Assembly: GCA_964247055.1 (NCBI GenBank)
Contig: OZ176054.1
Coordinates: 13,082,001 to 13,146,000, forward strand
From: Paragordius varius
Lineage: Eukaryota > Nematomorpha
Reading direction: 5' to 3'
Length of the DNA: 64,000 bases
Under the pieces are notes generated by a model. It had not been told where the DNA came from and made no database searches. It saw only the letters and a program-made list of their open reading frames with translations. Both the position numbers and the translations under genes were made by a program. Shown here in pieces: positions 12,701-23,569 of the stretch (its first letter is position 1; every line of letters begins with the position of its first letter).

Positions 12701-15700
12701 CAATTAATTTATAATTTATTATAATTAGGTTCCAAAGAAAATTTATTAGATGATACAGATGTTTTGACTCCCCCCTTAAATTTTGGGCAAAATAATCTTG
12801 AAACTGCCCAAAAACATCTGATCTTACAAAAATCAATCGAGGATTTAAAGGAAAAAGTTGCTACACTCTCAAACAAAAAATTAAAAGTTTATATTTTACA
12901 GTTAACTCTAGATTTTTTATAGAAAACAGTAAAAACTCTTAAAAAATATAAAGACAACCATATTTTTTGTTCGAAAAGACAACCAACTACCATACTTTTA
13001 AATTTTGATTTTTTATAAATATAACTCATTATTTAATATTGCATAGTTTGAAAATAGAGATGTATATTACTCAGACAATCAATTCTATATTTTACAAACG
13101 TAATTAATTAGCTTTATATAGGAAAAATTAAGTGTTAAAAAAAGTATGGTGGGTTGTCTTTTAATAATATTTGCCTTATAAATTTACTTTTTGTCCGTGT
13201 AATTTTAATTTTTACTGTACTTTTTTTAACCTTCCTTGATATTTTTTGAACAATTAAATATATTAAATTTGTGAAATATATAATTGAGAATATTATCGAT
13301 TCCATTTTTATTATGTGTTTTTTATTTCATATGATGAGTTTTATCAAACAAATAGGGGTAAAAATTATATTTTTTTTGTATTTATTTTTCTTTATAAGAT
13401 TATTTTTTTATAATTATTTTTTACATTTTATATATAGTTGACAAAAATCTTAAATGGTGTGGAAAAAACTGGGTATAAATTTATATATATATTTAATCTT
13501 TTTTTAAGGATAAAATTTAATTTTTTATATTTTAATTATACAGTGCAAATAACTCTAACAATACCCAAAAACTGGATGATGAAACCACAATTAATAGTAT
13601 ATAAATTTAATTTCTTTTTAAATTTTTTTTTAATTTGGACCCTAGAATTTTAAAAAAATAAGTCAAATATTTAAATTTTTCAATCTTTAAAATATTGTAA
13701 GATTGCTAATTTTTTAATATTTTTAACAATTAATAATATATATATTAGCAAAAAAATGTGGTTATTAATTTATTTTAAAAAATTTGAAATTTTAATTTTT
13801 GGTAATTTAATTGAATAAAATTAATAAAACTTTTTATCATCATAATAGAATTACAAAACGAATTTAATCGGAGACTTGAATTGAATGATTCCCCCAAACA
13901 TTCCTACACCATGAAAAATCAATCATCAACAATAAAAACTATGGAAAATGATAAAAATTTTATTGCTTCAAAAGATGGTATAATTCATTTACCCTTGAAC
14001 AATTTAAATTCACCCTATTATGAAATATGTGTGTTTTGATATTAAAAATTACCTATTTTTAACATTTTAAAACAATGAAATTTGTTTAAATCTAACATAA
14101 TACTGAAAAAAATTATAAACTTAGTCATAATATTTTCATATTAATAATGATGGGTTTTATTAGTGCCCGAAAACAAATAATTTATTTTTAAGGTGAAAAA
14201 TTTGAATTGTTCAAGGGTGAATTTGAACTGTGAATGCTATAAAATTTTATTTAAAATGTTTTTTTATTTATTTTCCATTAAAAAAATATTTTTATCATAA
14301 TTATAATGATAGTATAATAAAAAATATCATAATTTTAAAAATATAACAACATTTTTAAATGCAACATTGTAATACATGACAAAACCTTATATATGTCACT
14401 ATTAGGAGTGAAATGTTTCTAATTTATTTACGTTTTCTTTCAATAACAATTGTAAGTAAGCCTTATAATTAATTAATTTTTTGGCTATTAAGATATATAT
14501 AATATAGATTTTAAATATTAAATTTTATTTAAGAATCAAGTTTTTTTAAAAATATTATATCCTGATTTTTTTATGGAATATAGGTGACAAAAATCAAGGA
14601 AATAATGCGACAAATCTGATAGCTTATAAAGCCACATATGATTTCAAGGGTCGAACACCTGATGAGCTTAGTTTTAAGGCTGGTGATATTATTATGGTAT
14701 ATTCTTGATTAATAATTAAATAAATAAATTTTATAAATTCTTGATTAATTATAAATTTTTTTGAATATTTTTTTAAATTATACGGACAGAATTTAACAAC
14801 TAAGCAAAAAATATAGATATATTTATAAAAAGCTACTATATGCCCTTTTAAACTTAATTTTTTTTAAAAATTATAATTGAAAACGATATATAGTAAAAAT
14901 TGTAATTTTACGGACAAAATGTAAAAAACGTAAAGACAAATATTTTTTTCAAAAGACAACCCCATACTTTTTAAATCTTGATTTTTAAAATTTGAATGAT
15001 TGTTAAAAATTGCATAGTGTGAAATAGAGTGTATATTGGTAATACAATCAATTTAAATATTTTACTATTGTAATAAATCATTTATATCGAAAAAATTTAT
15101 GTTTAAAAAATATTGAGTTGTCTTTTAGAAAAAATAATTTGTCTTTATATTTTTACATTTTGTCCGTTGTATAATTCCACTTTTTACTGTAAATTGGTAC
15201 ACACTCATTATAATTTATAATTAAAATCCAATCAATAGTTTATATCGGAAAAATTCAGGTTTAAAAATGTATGGTTGTCTTTTATAAGAAATTATTTGTC
15301 TTTATATTTTTACATTTTGTCCGTATAATTTCATTTTTACTCTAAATTGGTAATACACTTAATATAATTTATAAATCCATTCAATAGTTTATATCAGAAA
15401 AGGTAGATTTAAATAATATGGTTCTTTTATAAAAAATATTTGTCTTTATATTTTTACGTTTTGTCCGTATAATTTCAATTTTACTGCAAATTTATAACTA
15501 AGACGCTTAATATAATTTACAAATCCATTCAATAGTTTATATGGGAAAAATTAAGGTTTAAAAAATATGGTTGTATTTTAAGAAAAAAATTGTCTTTATG
15601 TTTTTTGTCCGTATAATATCAATTTTTACTGTAAATTGGTAACACATCTTAATATAATTTACTATTGAAATCCATTCAATAGTTTATATCGGAAAAATTT

Positions 15701-18700
15701 AGATTTTAAAAATATGGATGTCTTTTAAGAAAATATTTGTCTTTATATTTTTACGTTTTGTTCGTTGTATAATTTCAATTTATACTAATATTTCGTAACA
15801 CACTAAATATAATTTACAATTAAAATCCATTCAATTGTTTATATGGGTAAAATTTAGATTTTAAAAATATGGTTGGTTGTCTTTTAGAAAAAAATATTTG
15901 TCTTTATATTTTTACGTTTTGTCCGTTGTATAATTTCGGTTTTTACTGTAAATTGGTAACACATTTAATATAATTTACTATTGAAAACCATTCAATAGTT
16001 TATATGGGTAAAATTTAGATTTTAAAAAGTATATGGTTGTCTTTTAGAAAAAAATATTTGTCTATTGATTTGTCTCTAATTTACGTTTTGTCCTTTGTAT
16101 AATTTCGGTTTTTACTGTAAATTGTAACCAACAGACTTAATATAATTTACAAATCCATTCAATAGTTTATATCGGAAAAATTAAAGTTTAAAAAATATGG
16201 AGTTGTCTTTTAGAAAAAAATATTTTTATTTATATTTGACGTTTTGTCCGTTGTATAATTTCAGTTATACTGTAAATCAAAGAAAATTATTCAATAGTTT
16301 ATATCGGAAAAATTCAGATTTTAAAAAATATGGAGTTGTCTTTTAGATAAAAATATTTGTCTTTATATTTTTACATTTTGTCCATTGTATAATTTCAATT
16401 TTTACTGTAAATTAAAGAAAATTATTCAATAGTTTATATCAGAAAAATTTAGATTTAAAAAATATGGTTGTCTTTTTTGTCGCTATATTTTGACGTTTTG
16501 TCCGTTGTATAATTTCGGTTTTTACTGCATTATAAATTATTTTTTTAATTTTTTCTGAAAATATTATTAAAATATTTAAATTAATATTTTTTTTTGAAAT
16601 ATTTAGGTTCGTGAAAATGAAAACTCAGAAGACGGTTGGCTTGGGGGAAAGATTGGGAATGTTATTGGGTGGTTCCCTGCAACTTATGCCCTAAAAATGG
16701 ATGAAAAGTTTAAAATTTTGAAAAAAACTTTATTTCCTTACAAAAAAAACAGTTTTTTTATATATTCAAAAATGTCAAATTAAGGAAATTTAAAATGGAG
16801 TTATTCCACACTTTTTGGGAATAATTATAAAAATGGAATATTTTTTATAATAAGCTTTATTTTCTATTTTTTAAATAGTTTTTGCGATTCGGCAAAACTA
16901 TACCATATTAGAATGTCGTATATATTGTAAATTAACTTATCATTTTTATTTTATATATCGATTTAAATGACAAAAATCTTATTTACTTATCTTTGATTGG
17001 GCCAACCAACGCAACGATATATATAAATATTCCTTAAAAGTATAATTGATCATATAATGAATTTGTTAGGATTTTTTGATGCGAATTTACTAATTAATTA
17101 CATATTTCACGCCTTATTTTTCCATAATCTTTCTGTACAAAAAAGTACATTTTGGTTTTATAAATTTGAATTTTTACCATATTAATTAGCAATCCAAAAT
17201 CTACTGCCGCCTTTAATACCACAATTGAATTAAACAAAGATAAATCCTTAGCCTTAAAAAAAGCTTTAGCCCTTTTCCCGCTAAATTCCACTAATCCGGG
17301 CGATTTGAGTTTTGGTAAAAATGATATCATAACCATTCAATCTGAATTGGATGATAATTGGTGGATAGCCACGTTACAAAATGATCCTACAAAAGTTTAA
17401 TTTAATTATAAAATTTAAAATAAAATAATTTAAAAAATTTATTTGCATACGGTAAAATTAAACAAGTTTTTAGCTTTTTACTTATTTCTTATTAGATAGT
17501 TATAATATAATTTTTGGGTAATCTAAGTTCATTTTTACATTCTAATCATATATATTAGGTAAAAAATTAAAGGTTTTTTTTTAAAAAAAGGATACAATCT
17601 TTTTTAATTTTTAAATATTGAAATTTAGTTTTTTAAGGGTTATTTTATCAATTTTACCCATATTTATTTCCAATTTTCACGCATTTTCAATAAAAATTAT
17701 TTCTATTTCCCTTAGAAAGGATACGTGCCAAAAGCCTATTTCAAACTCTTATCAGGGGATGAAGGAATCCCAGTAGCCACTGAAAGTCAGCCTAAAAAAT
17801 CTGTTTTTGCAAGCTTTGGAAAAGGGTTTTAAATTTTCTTTTTAAAAAAATTCTTGTATTCTGAAATGGTTGGGTTTTTTATACTAAAGTTTATAGATAT
17901 AAAAATTTTGGACATTTATAGAGATAAACTTTTTTATTTTGTGAATGGGTTTTCTTTGAAAGAATTTCAATAACAGTTATTTTAAATAAGAAAAAATTTC
18001 TGTGCGAAATAATCAGTACTTTAAAGGTTTTTTATAATTAATTTGCAAAATAGCCTTTGTTAAAATATTATATTATCTATAAATATATAAAAAAACTAGT
18101 TTTTGTTTAAAATATCATTGCAAAACTATTCAAAATAGAAATATAAAAAAGAGGGTTTTAATATATTTTTATAAAAAATATTAACTAAATGAAAATTTTA
18201 ATCATAAATATTTTATTTCCCCCTTTAGAGATTCTATCGAAACAGACGCTTTTTCTACTACCAGCCAAAATAAAAACTCAAAACAAGCTGACCACCTATT
18301 TGGTTTTGAATCGAGTTTTTCCGATGAAATTCCTAGTAATATCAATTTTAATCTTATTGATAATAATAATTCACTCATCAAAAGCCAATCTATTAGTTCC
18401 ACAACTGATAAGGTGCCGACAGAAAAATCCATGTTTAAAAACTTAAATACGGATTCAAAAAATGAAGTTTTAAGTTCAGAACAACGCTTAATAGAATCAA
18501 GTGAGTATTACATATTGATTTATATATATTTTAGTTTTTTACTGCTAAAACTTTTTTGGGATACTTTTTAAATGATAGGATTTATTTTTATCATTTGAAT
18601 ATATACCATTTACAGTTAAAATTTACCCTTTAACAGAATTCTTGAACAATTCAAATTCACTCTAAAAATAAATTATGTGTTTTTCGAATATAACTCTCAT

Positions 18701-21700
18701 TATTAATATGAAATATATATTTATCATAGTTTATTATTTTTTCTGTATTATTTTAATTTTATTTTTAAAAATATATAAAAATATAGGTAATTTTTAATCT
18801 TAAAAAATATATTGATTTATTTGAAGGTGAATTTAAATTATTCAAGGTTAAATTTAATTTATAAATGGTATAGTAGTATAGGAATATATATTAATTAAAA
18901 AACAGAGTTTTATTAATAAAAAGCCGCAAAAAAATAAAAAAGTCAACAAAATCATTAGATCAACATATATAAATTAGGTTTTTAAATACGGGTATTTAAT
19001 AGGGAACTCCTATTGATTCTTAATGTAAAAATAATTAAATTTTAAAAAATATGATTAATTTCTTTTTTAACATAATTACACACTATATAGCGAAATAATA
19101 TAATTCTGTCCATAACATTTGACATATTTCTAATTTTTTTTTAAACTATTAAACCTTTTTAATTAAAAAGGAATTTTAAAAAAACAATTATTTTTTTCAA
19201 AAAAAAAGCAGCCATACTTTTCAAAACTTTAATAATTTACTCAAATCTATCCCTTTGAGCGAAATAGGCGTTTAGGTTATATAAAAATCCCTTAAACAAA
19301 TAATAATAAAGAAAGTATTAGTTTTTGTCCGTTTTTACATTTATTGTCTTTATAATGTAAAAAAAATTAAATTTTAATATACCTCTACATATTTTAAACT
19401 CTAAACTTTTTTTGCTGTCTGTCCTATAATTTAGCGGAACCATATGTTTCCTTGTACGCATTCGAAGCTCAAGAAGCGGGAGATTTATCATTCCCGCCAG
19501 GTGCCATAATTTTAGTGGATCGAAAATGTTTAAATCCCAATGCCAATAGCGATTGGTGGACTGGTCACGTGAAACAAGAACGGACCAATAATTGGTTAAC
19601 TGGCATTTTCCCGCGAAATTATGTTAAACCAACCACGGCTGGTTCTACTCATCAGCACATTGGAGATCTTATTAGTAAAAAGATGGCGCAAAATCAGATG
19701 GGGGTGGATTTAAAACTTATATACTTTTTGATTTTCCTAATTATTTTAAACTTTTAAAGCGCTTTTTGTTAGAGCGCGCGTTTTTTAAACTCGAGAATAA
19801 ATGTTAATCTGTGTTTAAATTTTTTGATTTTTTGTCAAATTTCCCAATTATTTTATGAGGGTTTGAAAGTTGTTTTGTTCTAAAAATGTTTTTAAAAAAA
19901 TCAACTTATTATATGTTTAAATGTTAAAAACATAGCGCAAAACCAAACAGGGGTGTTCTTTTTAATGATTTCCTAGATTTTTTTGGCTTAAATTTGCTAA
20001 ATATTTAAAGTTTTAAAGCTTTATTTTATTGATCAACTTATTTTAGAAAATGTGGGGTGCAAAACACGCGAAAACTATATTCTAAATGTTTCTTATTATC
20101 TTAATATAATTGTGTTTTTTATTTAATTAATATGAATTAAATTTCAAAAATAATGTGAATTTAGCTTTATTTAATCTATCATGGCTTTTGTTTAGAACGT
20201 GGTGCAAAACACGTGAAAACTATATTCTAAATGTTTCTTATTATTTTAAGTTCAATTGTGTTTTATAAATTCTATTAATATGAATTAAATTTCAAAAATA
20301 TTGTTAAATAAGCATTATTTTTTTATTAAATCATGGCTTTTGTTTAGACTCCAAGAAAATCTATAAGTGGAAACAGCACTCTTAAGCATCAAACCAGTAT
20401 TGGGAGTGATACCAAAAAGTAAATACATTTATTGCTAAATATTATCTATAATTAATTTAATCAATTTCATTTTTACAGTAAATACGTAAAAATATAAAGA
20501 CAAATATTTTTTTCTAAAAGACAATTAACCATACTTTTTGAATCTTGATTTTTTTCATTATAACTCATTGTTTAAGATGGCAAAGTGTGAAATAGAGATA
20601 TATATTAATAACACAATCAATTCTATATTTTACAATTAAAGTTTTAAAAAGTATGGTTGTCTTTTAGAAAAAAATATTTGTCTTTATATTTTTACGTTTT
20701 GTCTGTAGAATTCCAATTTTTACTGTATTAAAAGCGGATATCGAAAAATATACATGAATAAATATCTGTATATCATGGCATATCTTTAAGATGGCAATAT
20801 TACTTTAATTATTTTTATTACGATTTCGTAAATTGAAAAAAAAGTTTGGAGCTTTTTAAATATTGTGCGCATTAATGTTACAATTTCTACCTGTAATTTT
20901 CTATTTGGGAAATCAAATTTTTTTATTCCAAAATATATAGTATACCATTTACAATTCAAATTCACCCATAAAAAAATTATATGTTTAATAAGATTTAAAA
21001 TTACCAATATTTAAAAAAAATAATATTTTGTTTTAAATTAATATAATACTGAAAAAATAATAAACTATGCCATAAAAATGTATTTAATTTTAATGATGTA
21101 TATTAGCTGTCCGAAAACACAATTTATTTTTAAGGCGAATTTGAATTGTTCAAGGGTGAATTTGTATTGTTCAAGGGTAAACTTCAATTGTTCGAGGGTG
21201 AATTTGAATTGTTTGAGGGTGAATTTAAATTGAACGAGGGTGAATTCAAATTGTTTGAGGGTGAATTTGAATTGTTCAAGAGTGAATTTGAATTATTCAA
21301 GGGTGAAACTGAATTGTTCTTGGGTGAATTTGAATTGTTCAAGGTTGGATTTGATTTGTACGCGGGTGAAATCGTTCTTGGGTGAATTTGAATTGTTCAA
21401 GGGTGAATATTTAAATTGTTTGAGGGTGAATTTGAATTGTTCAAGGATGAATTTGAATTGTTCAAGGGTGAATTTGAATTGTTCAAGGGTGAATTTGAAT
21501 TGTTTGAGGGTGAATTTGAATTGTTCGAAGGTGAATTTGAATTGTTCAAGGGTGAACTTGAATTGTTCAAGAGTGAATATTTGAATTGTTCAAGAATGAA
21601 TTTCAATTGTACGAGGGTGAATTTGAATTGTTTATTGGTGAATTTGAATTGCTCGAGCGTAAATTAAAATTGTTCAAGGATGATTTGAATTGTTCGAGGG

Positions 21701-23351
21701 CGAATTCGAATTGTTTGAGGGTGAATTTGAAGTTTGTTCGAGGGTGAATTTGAATTGTTCGAGGGTGAATTTGAATTGTTCAAGGATAAAATTTAATTGT
21801 TCAAGGGTGAATTTGAATTGTTCTTGGGTGAATTTGAATTTTTCAAGGGTTAATTTGAATTTATTCCATATTTTCTTTTAATAAAATTTATAGAATCGGA
21901 GGTTATCTAATGAAAGTCATAGCAATAGCACCATTCACCGCAGGTGGTCCTGAACAACTTTCCATATGGCCTGGACTTATCATAGGTGTTCGACGTCAAA
22001 CACCAGCGGGTTGGTGGGAGGGTGAAATCATACCCCAAGAAAATGATGTAAACTTTTTTCAAAATTTTTTTTTCAAAAAAAAAATTCTTTATTTTGTTGA
22101 GCTATTAAATCCAATATTTATTTTAAAGATTTTAATATATGATAATAGTTGATTAACAATCAAATATCTTTTTATCTATATAGATATGTGATGAGTTTAT
22201 TTTATTTTCATCAAGCAATATTTAGCTCTATTTTATTATTATTGGGTTATGTGGAAAAAAAAATTTTTGATGATACCAATTAATTGTATTAAATACGTAG
22301 CAATACACTGCTTTAAAAATTCAAAAATTGATATCGGAAAAAATATACAATACTAATCACAATCTATTTTATTGTTAAGATTGAAAAGGAATCTATAAAC
22401 AAAGGAGCCAAACAAACTATTGGATGGTTCCCAGGCTCTCATGTGAAATTTTTAAGTAGCCAAGATATTGTTGGAGATGTATTTTATTTTTTCATTTGCG
22501 GCAAAAAAATTAAAATTAACTTAACAATATAAAAAGATCCTAAAGTTTTTTTTATAAATAAATTTAAACTTTTAAATCCTTATTTTATCTATGTAACCAA
22601 ATATTGTTTTGAGTTGCGAAATACGCGCTCAATTTTATATTTGGCAATTGTATCACCTATTATAGAGAATTAAAAATTAATTTGTTTTCTCAATCTAAAA
22701 TTTATTAGTCTTTTTTTGTTTTTTTTGTAATTTTATATTTTCAAATAAATTTTTTATCAAACATAAAAACATGTCTAAATCATAGAATGGAACAACAACA
22801 ATGTTTCAAAATGCGACATCTTTATCTTCAAATTCGTTGGCATTGGCTTCTCCAACCTCGTCTACTAAAGAAAGACATATGGCTGATATAGCAAGTATAT
22901 TATACTATTTTAACATTAATGTAAATAAAAATTGTATCACTTTTATGATTTCGTATTTTTTACCGCATAATTGAAGCCATTTTAACATTTAGGACGACAG
23001 ATTTTTATTTTTGGAATTTTTTTTCGATAAAAAACTGTGTAAAAACTAATTTATATTCGAAATATTTAACAAAAAACTATGGAACCGGAACCAAAAAAAA
23101 TGTTTAAATAAGGCGGCTTTTAACTTATTTTATTTTTATTTCTAGGAAAACCGGTTGTATATACGGTTAAAGCCCTGTACGATTATGTGTCGGATCACGC
23201 AGACGACTTGGCCTTCAAAACAGGTGATCTGATTCACGTGACCGATAAAACGAGTCTTGATTGGTGGACGGGCCGGAATACAAGAACCAATCAAAGTGGC
23301 TTATTTCCTTCCAACTATGTGGCCCCATATGAAATCAATAGCACGCCTTAA
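4877..23351 (+). CDS. ITSN: Intersectin, short form (EH-EH-coiled coil-SH3 x5)
   Basis: Endocytic scaffold that links clathrin-coat adaptors to dynamin, SOS and WASP partners. Twenty-four exons in consistent phase give about 1163 residues: 4877-5019, 5049-5186, 5218-5436, 7445-7722, 8389-8539, 9442-9553, 10521-10670, 11482-11622, 12348-12423, 12729-12886, 13438-13472, 13544-13596, 13849-13977, 14584-14696, 16607-16707, 17190-17394, 17716-17825, 18229-18500, 19435-19703, 20348-20418, 21894-22047, 22380-22478, 22786-22894, 23146-23351. EH1 has [16 protein letters not shown] and EH2 has [29 protein letters not shown] opens a long charged coiled coil. Five SH3 domains follow, four of them with the typical FP-x-x-Y/H ligand motif ([29 protein letters not shown]). 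SH3-2 has the altered GYVPKAYF. The stop follows SH3-5 directly, so the DH-PH-C2 tail of the long animal isoform is absent here. Introns 1 and 2 are 29 and 31 nt. Most others carry transposons. Confidence 0.95.
5020..5048 (+). other. Ultrashort intron, intersectin intron 1 (29 nt)
   Basis: Starts GTTTAATT and ends GTTTTTAG. Splits the Trp codon of [14 protein letters not shown], the Ca-loop entry of EH1. Removal restores the EH consensus. Confidence 0.93.
5187..5217 (+). other. Ultrashort intron, intersectin intron 2 (31 nt)
   Basis: Starts GTTTAATT and ends CAATCTTAG. It lies in the linker between EH1 and EH2. The later CAG at 5231-5233 would put the next exon in the wrong frame, so the TAG at 5215-5217 is used. 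Confidence 0.8.
5572..5591. repeat. (AT)n microsatellite
   Basis: Short AT dinucleotide run in intersectin intron 3. Confidence 0.8.
5717..6496. mobile_element. Variant family A element with a different 21-bp unit
   Basis: 780 bp with ends TATACCATTTGCACTTC / GCAAATGGTATA as in family A, but arms made of about ten and four copies of TTGGTCCTTGAACAnTTCAAG in inverted orientation. The interior is AT-rich and non-coding. Both long open frames across the left arm (5712-5994) are products of the 21-bp period, not genes. Confidence 0.8.
6674..6717. repeat. (AT)n microsatellite
   Basis: About 21 AT units in the large intersectin intron 5437-7444. Confidence 0.9.
6935..7200. mobile_element. Family A MITE, copy 2
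   Basis: Degenerate CCATTAACAG start, minisatellite units CCTTGAACAA/CCTCAAACAATTCAAATTCA, core with ACCCGAAAACACATAATTTA, and a shortened right end. Confidence 0.75.
7845..8135. mobile_element. Family B MITE, copy 2
   Basis: TACAGTAAAAATTGGAATTA start and TTTTTACTGTA end, with long inverted arms. In intersectin intron 7723-8388. Confidence 0.88.
8981..9261. mobile_element. Family A MITE, copy 3
   Basis: TATACCATTTACATTTC start and TGTAAATGGTATA end. The core is in reverse orientation relative to copy 2 (CGGGCAGCTAATATAACTC near the left end). Confidence 0.88.
9943..10215. mobile_element. Family B MITE, copy 3
   Basis: TACAGTAAAAATTCAAATTA start, inverted arms with AAAGACAACC / GGTTGTCTTTT-like blocks, degenerate end TTACTGAA. 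Confidence 0.85.
10848..11146. mobile_element. Family B MITE, copy 4
   Basis: TACAGTAATAGTGAAATTAT start. The right arm is diverged. In intersectin intron 10671-11481. Confidence 0.78.
11641..12068. mobile_element. Family A MITE, copy 4, expanded minisatellite arm
   Basis: The left arm carries about ten tandem TTGAACAATTCAAATTCACCC units and the right arm two. Ends TATTTACAATTC / GTAAATGGTATA. Starts only 18 bp after the splice donor at 11623. Confidence 0.88.
12443..12690. mobile_element. Family B MITE, copy 5
   Basis: Arms with ATTATACGGACAAAACGT and its reverse complement. Fills most of the 305-bp intron 12424-12728; without it about 57 nt remain. Confidence 0.82.
12926..13219. mobile_element. 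Family B MITE, copy 6
   Basis: ACAGTAAAAACTC start with a deletion in the GGACAAA block, clean TTTTTACTGTA end. In intron 12887-13437. Confidence 0.82.
13978..14240. mobile_element. Family A MITE, copy 5, starting at a splice donor
   Basis: The element starts GTATAATTCATTTACCC, so the donor GTATAA of the preceding exon (ends 13977) lies within its terminal repeat. The right end is GAACTGTGAATGCTAT. Confidence 0.75.
14891..15191. mobile_element. Family B MITE, copy 7
   Basis: TAGTAAAAATTGTAATTTTA start and CTTTTTACTGTA end. This is the founder-like full copy at the head of the satellite that follows. Confidence 0.85.
15192..16530. repeat. Satellite made of family B right halves
   Basis: About nine or ten units of roughly 120-165 bp, each running from CATTCAATAGTTTATATCGG through ATGGTTGTCTTTTAGAAAAA and TTTTTACGTTTTGTCCGT to TTTTTACTGTAAATTGG. 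They repeat the right half of the B copy at 14891-15191. Lies in the intron that splits SH3-1 of intersectin. Confidence 0.88.
18602..18872. mobile_element. Family A MITE, copy 6
   Basis: TATACCATTTACAGTTAAAA start and ATAAATGGTATA end, in intersectin intron 18501-19434. The rest of this intron holds decayed B-like fragments near 19200-19340. Confidence 0.85.
20046..20347 (+). repeat. Tandem duplication of an intron end with its acceptor
   Basis: Two units of about 150 bp, each with GCAAAACACGYGAAAACTA near its start and ATCATGGCTTTTGTTTAG at its end. The second ends exactly at the acceptor of the exon at 20348; the first offers a decoy acceptor at about 20195. Confidence 0.82.
20474..20729. 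mobile_element. Family B MITE, copy 8
   Basis: TACAGTA start with the next about 20 bp of the arm deleted, then ACGTAAAAATATAAAGACAA, and a clean TTTTTACTGTA end. Confidence 0.85.
20941..21865. mobile_element. Family A MITE, copy 7, with giant minisatellite arm
   Basis: TATACCATTTACAATTCAAA start and a standard core to 21130. The right arm, normally two to four units, is here about 35 tandem units of the 21-bp repeat (21134-21862) and the terminal repeat is lost. Ends about 28 bp before the acceptor of the SH3-4 exon. Confidence 0.88.
21134..21862. repeat. 21-bp minisatellite, about 35 copies
   Basis: Unit AAGGGTGAATTTGAATTGTTC with variants (GAGGG, TTGGG, AAGAG). Because 21 is a multiple of three, all frames stay open for long stretches and give spurious proteins on both strands (heptads such as FELFKGE and NLNCSRV). 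Confidence 0.92.
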
Positions 23352-23569
23352 AGTTTCGTGTTTCATTTGAACATGTGATCACAAAATAATTAACTTTAAA
23401 ACTAGTTTTACCAATACTCTGGAATAATTTATTAAATTTATATATATTTGTCGCTTTTTGTTAAACACATGTGTTTGTGCCACAAATTAGTTTCATTGAT
23501 TATTTATGTGTTTTGAATATGTGTTGTGTTTTTGTAAAAATTTCACATTGCACTACCTTATAATATATA
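23352..23569. terminator. Shared 3' region of intersectin and ERG28
   Basis: 218 bp between two convergent stop codons. A near-palindromic AATAATTTATT at about 23422-23432 reads as AATAAA-like on minus and AATAAT on plus, so it may provide poly(A) signals in both directions. This is inferred from motif and position only. Confidence 0.35.

Noticed and set aside
13544-13653. Extension of the intersectin frame beyond 13596
   Set aside because: The composition turns into intron, and the donor at 13597 gives the correct phase for the next exon.
18202-18432. Minus-strand frame opposite an intersectin exon
   Set aside because: Shadow of the exon 18229-18500, whose sense frame joins in phase on both sides.
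21146-21881. Several open frames with FELFKGE or NLNCSRV repeats
   Set aside because: Same cause: the 35-copy 21-bp array inside an intersectin intron.
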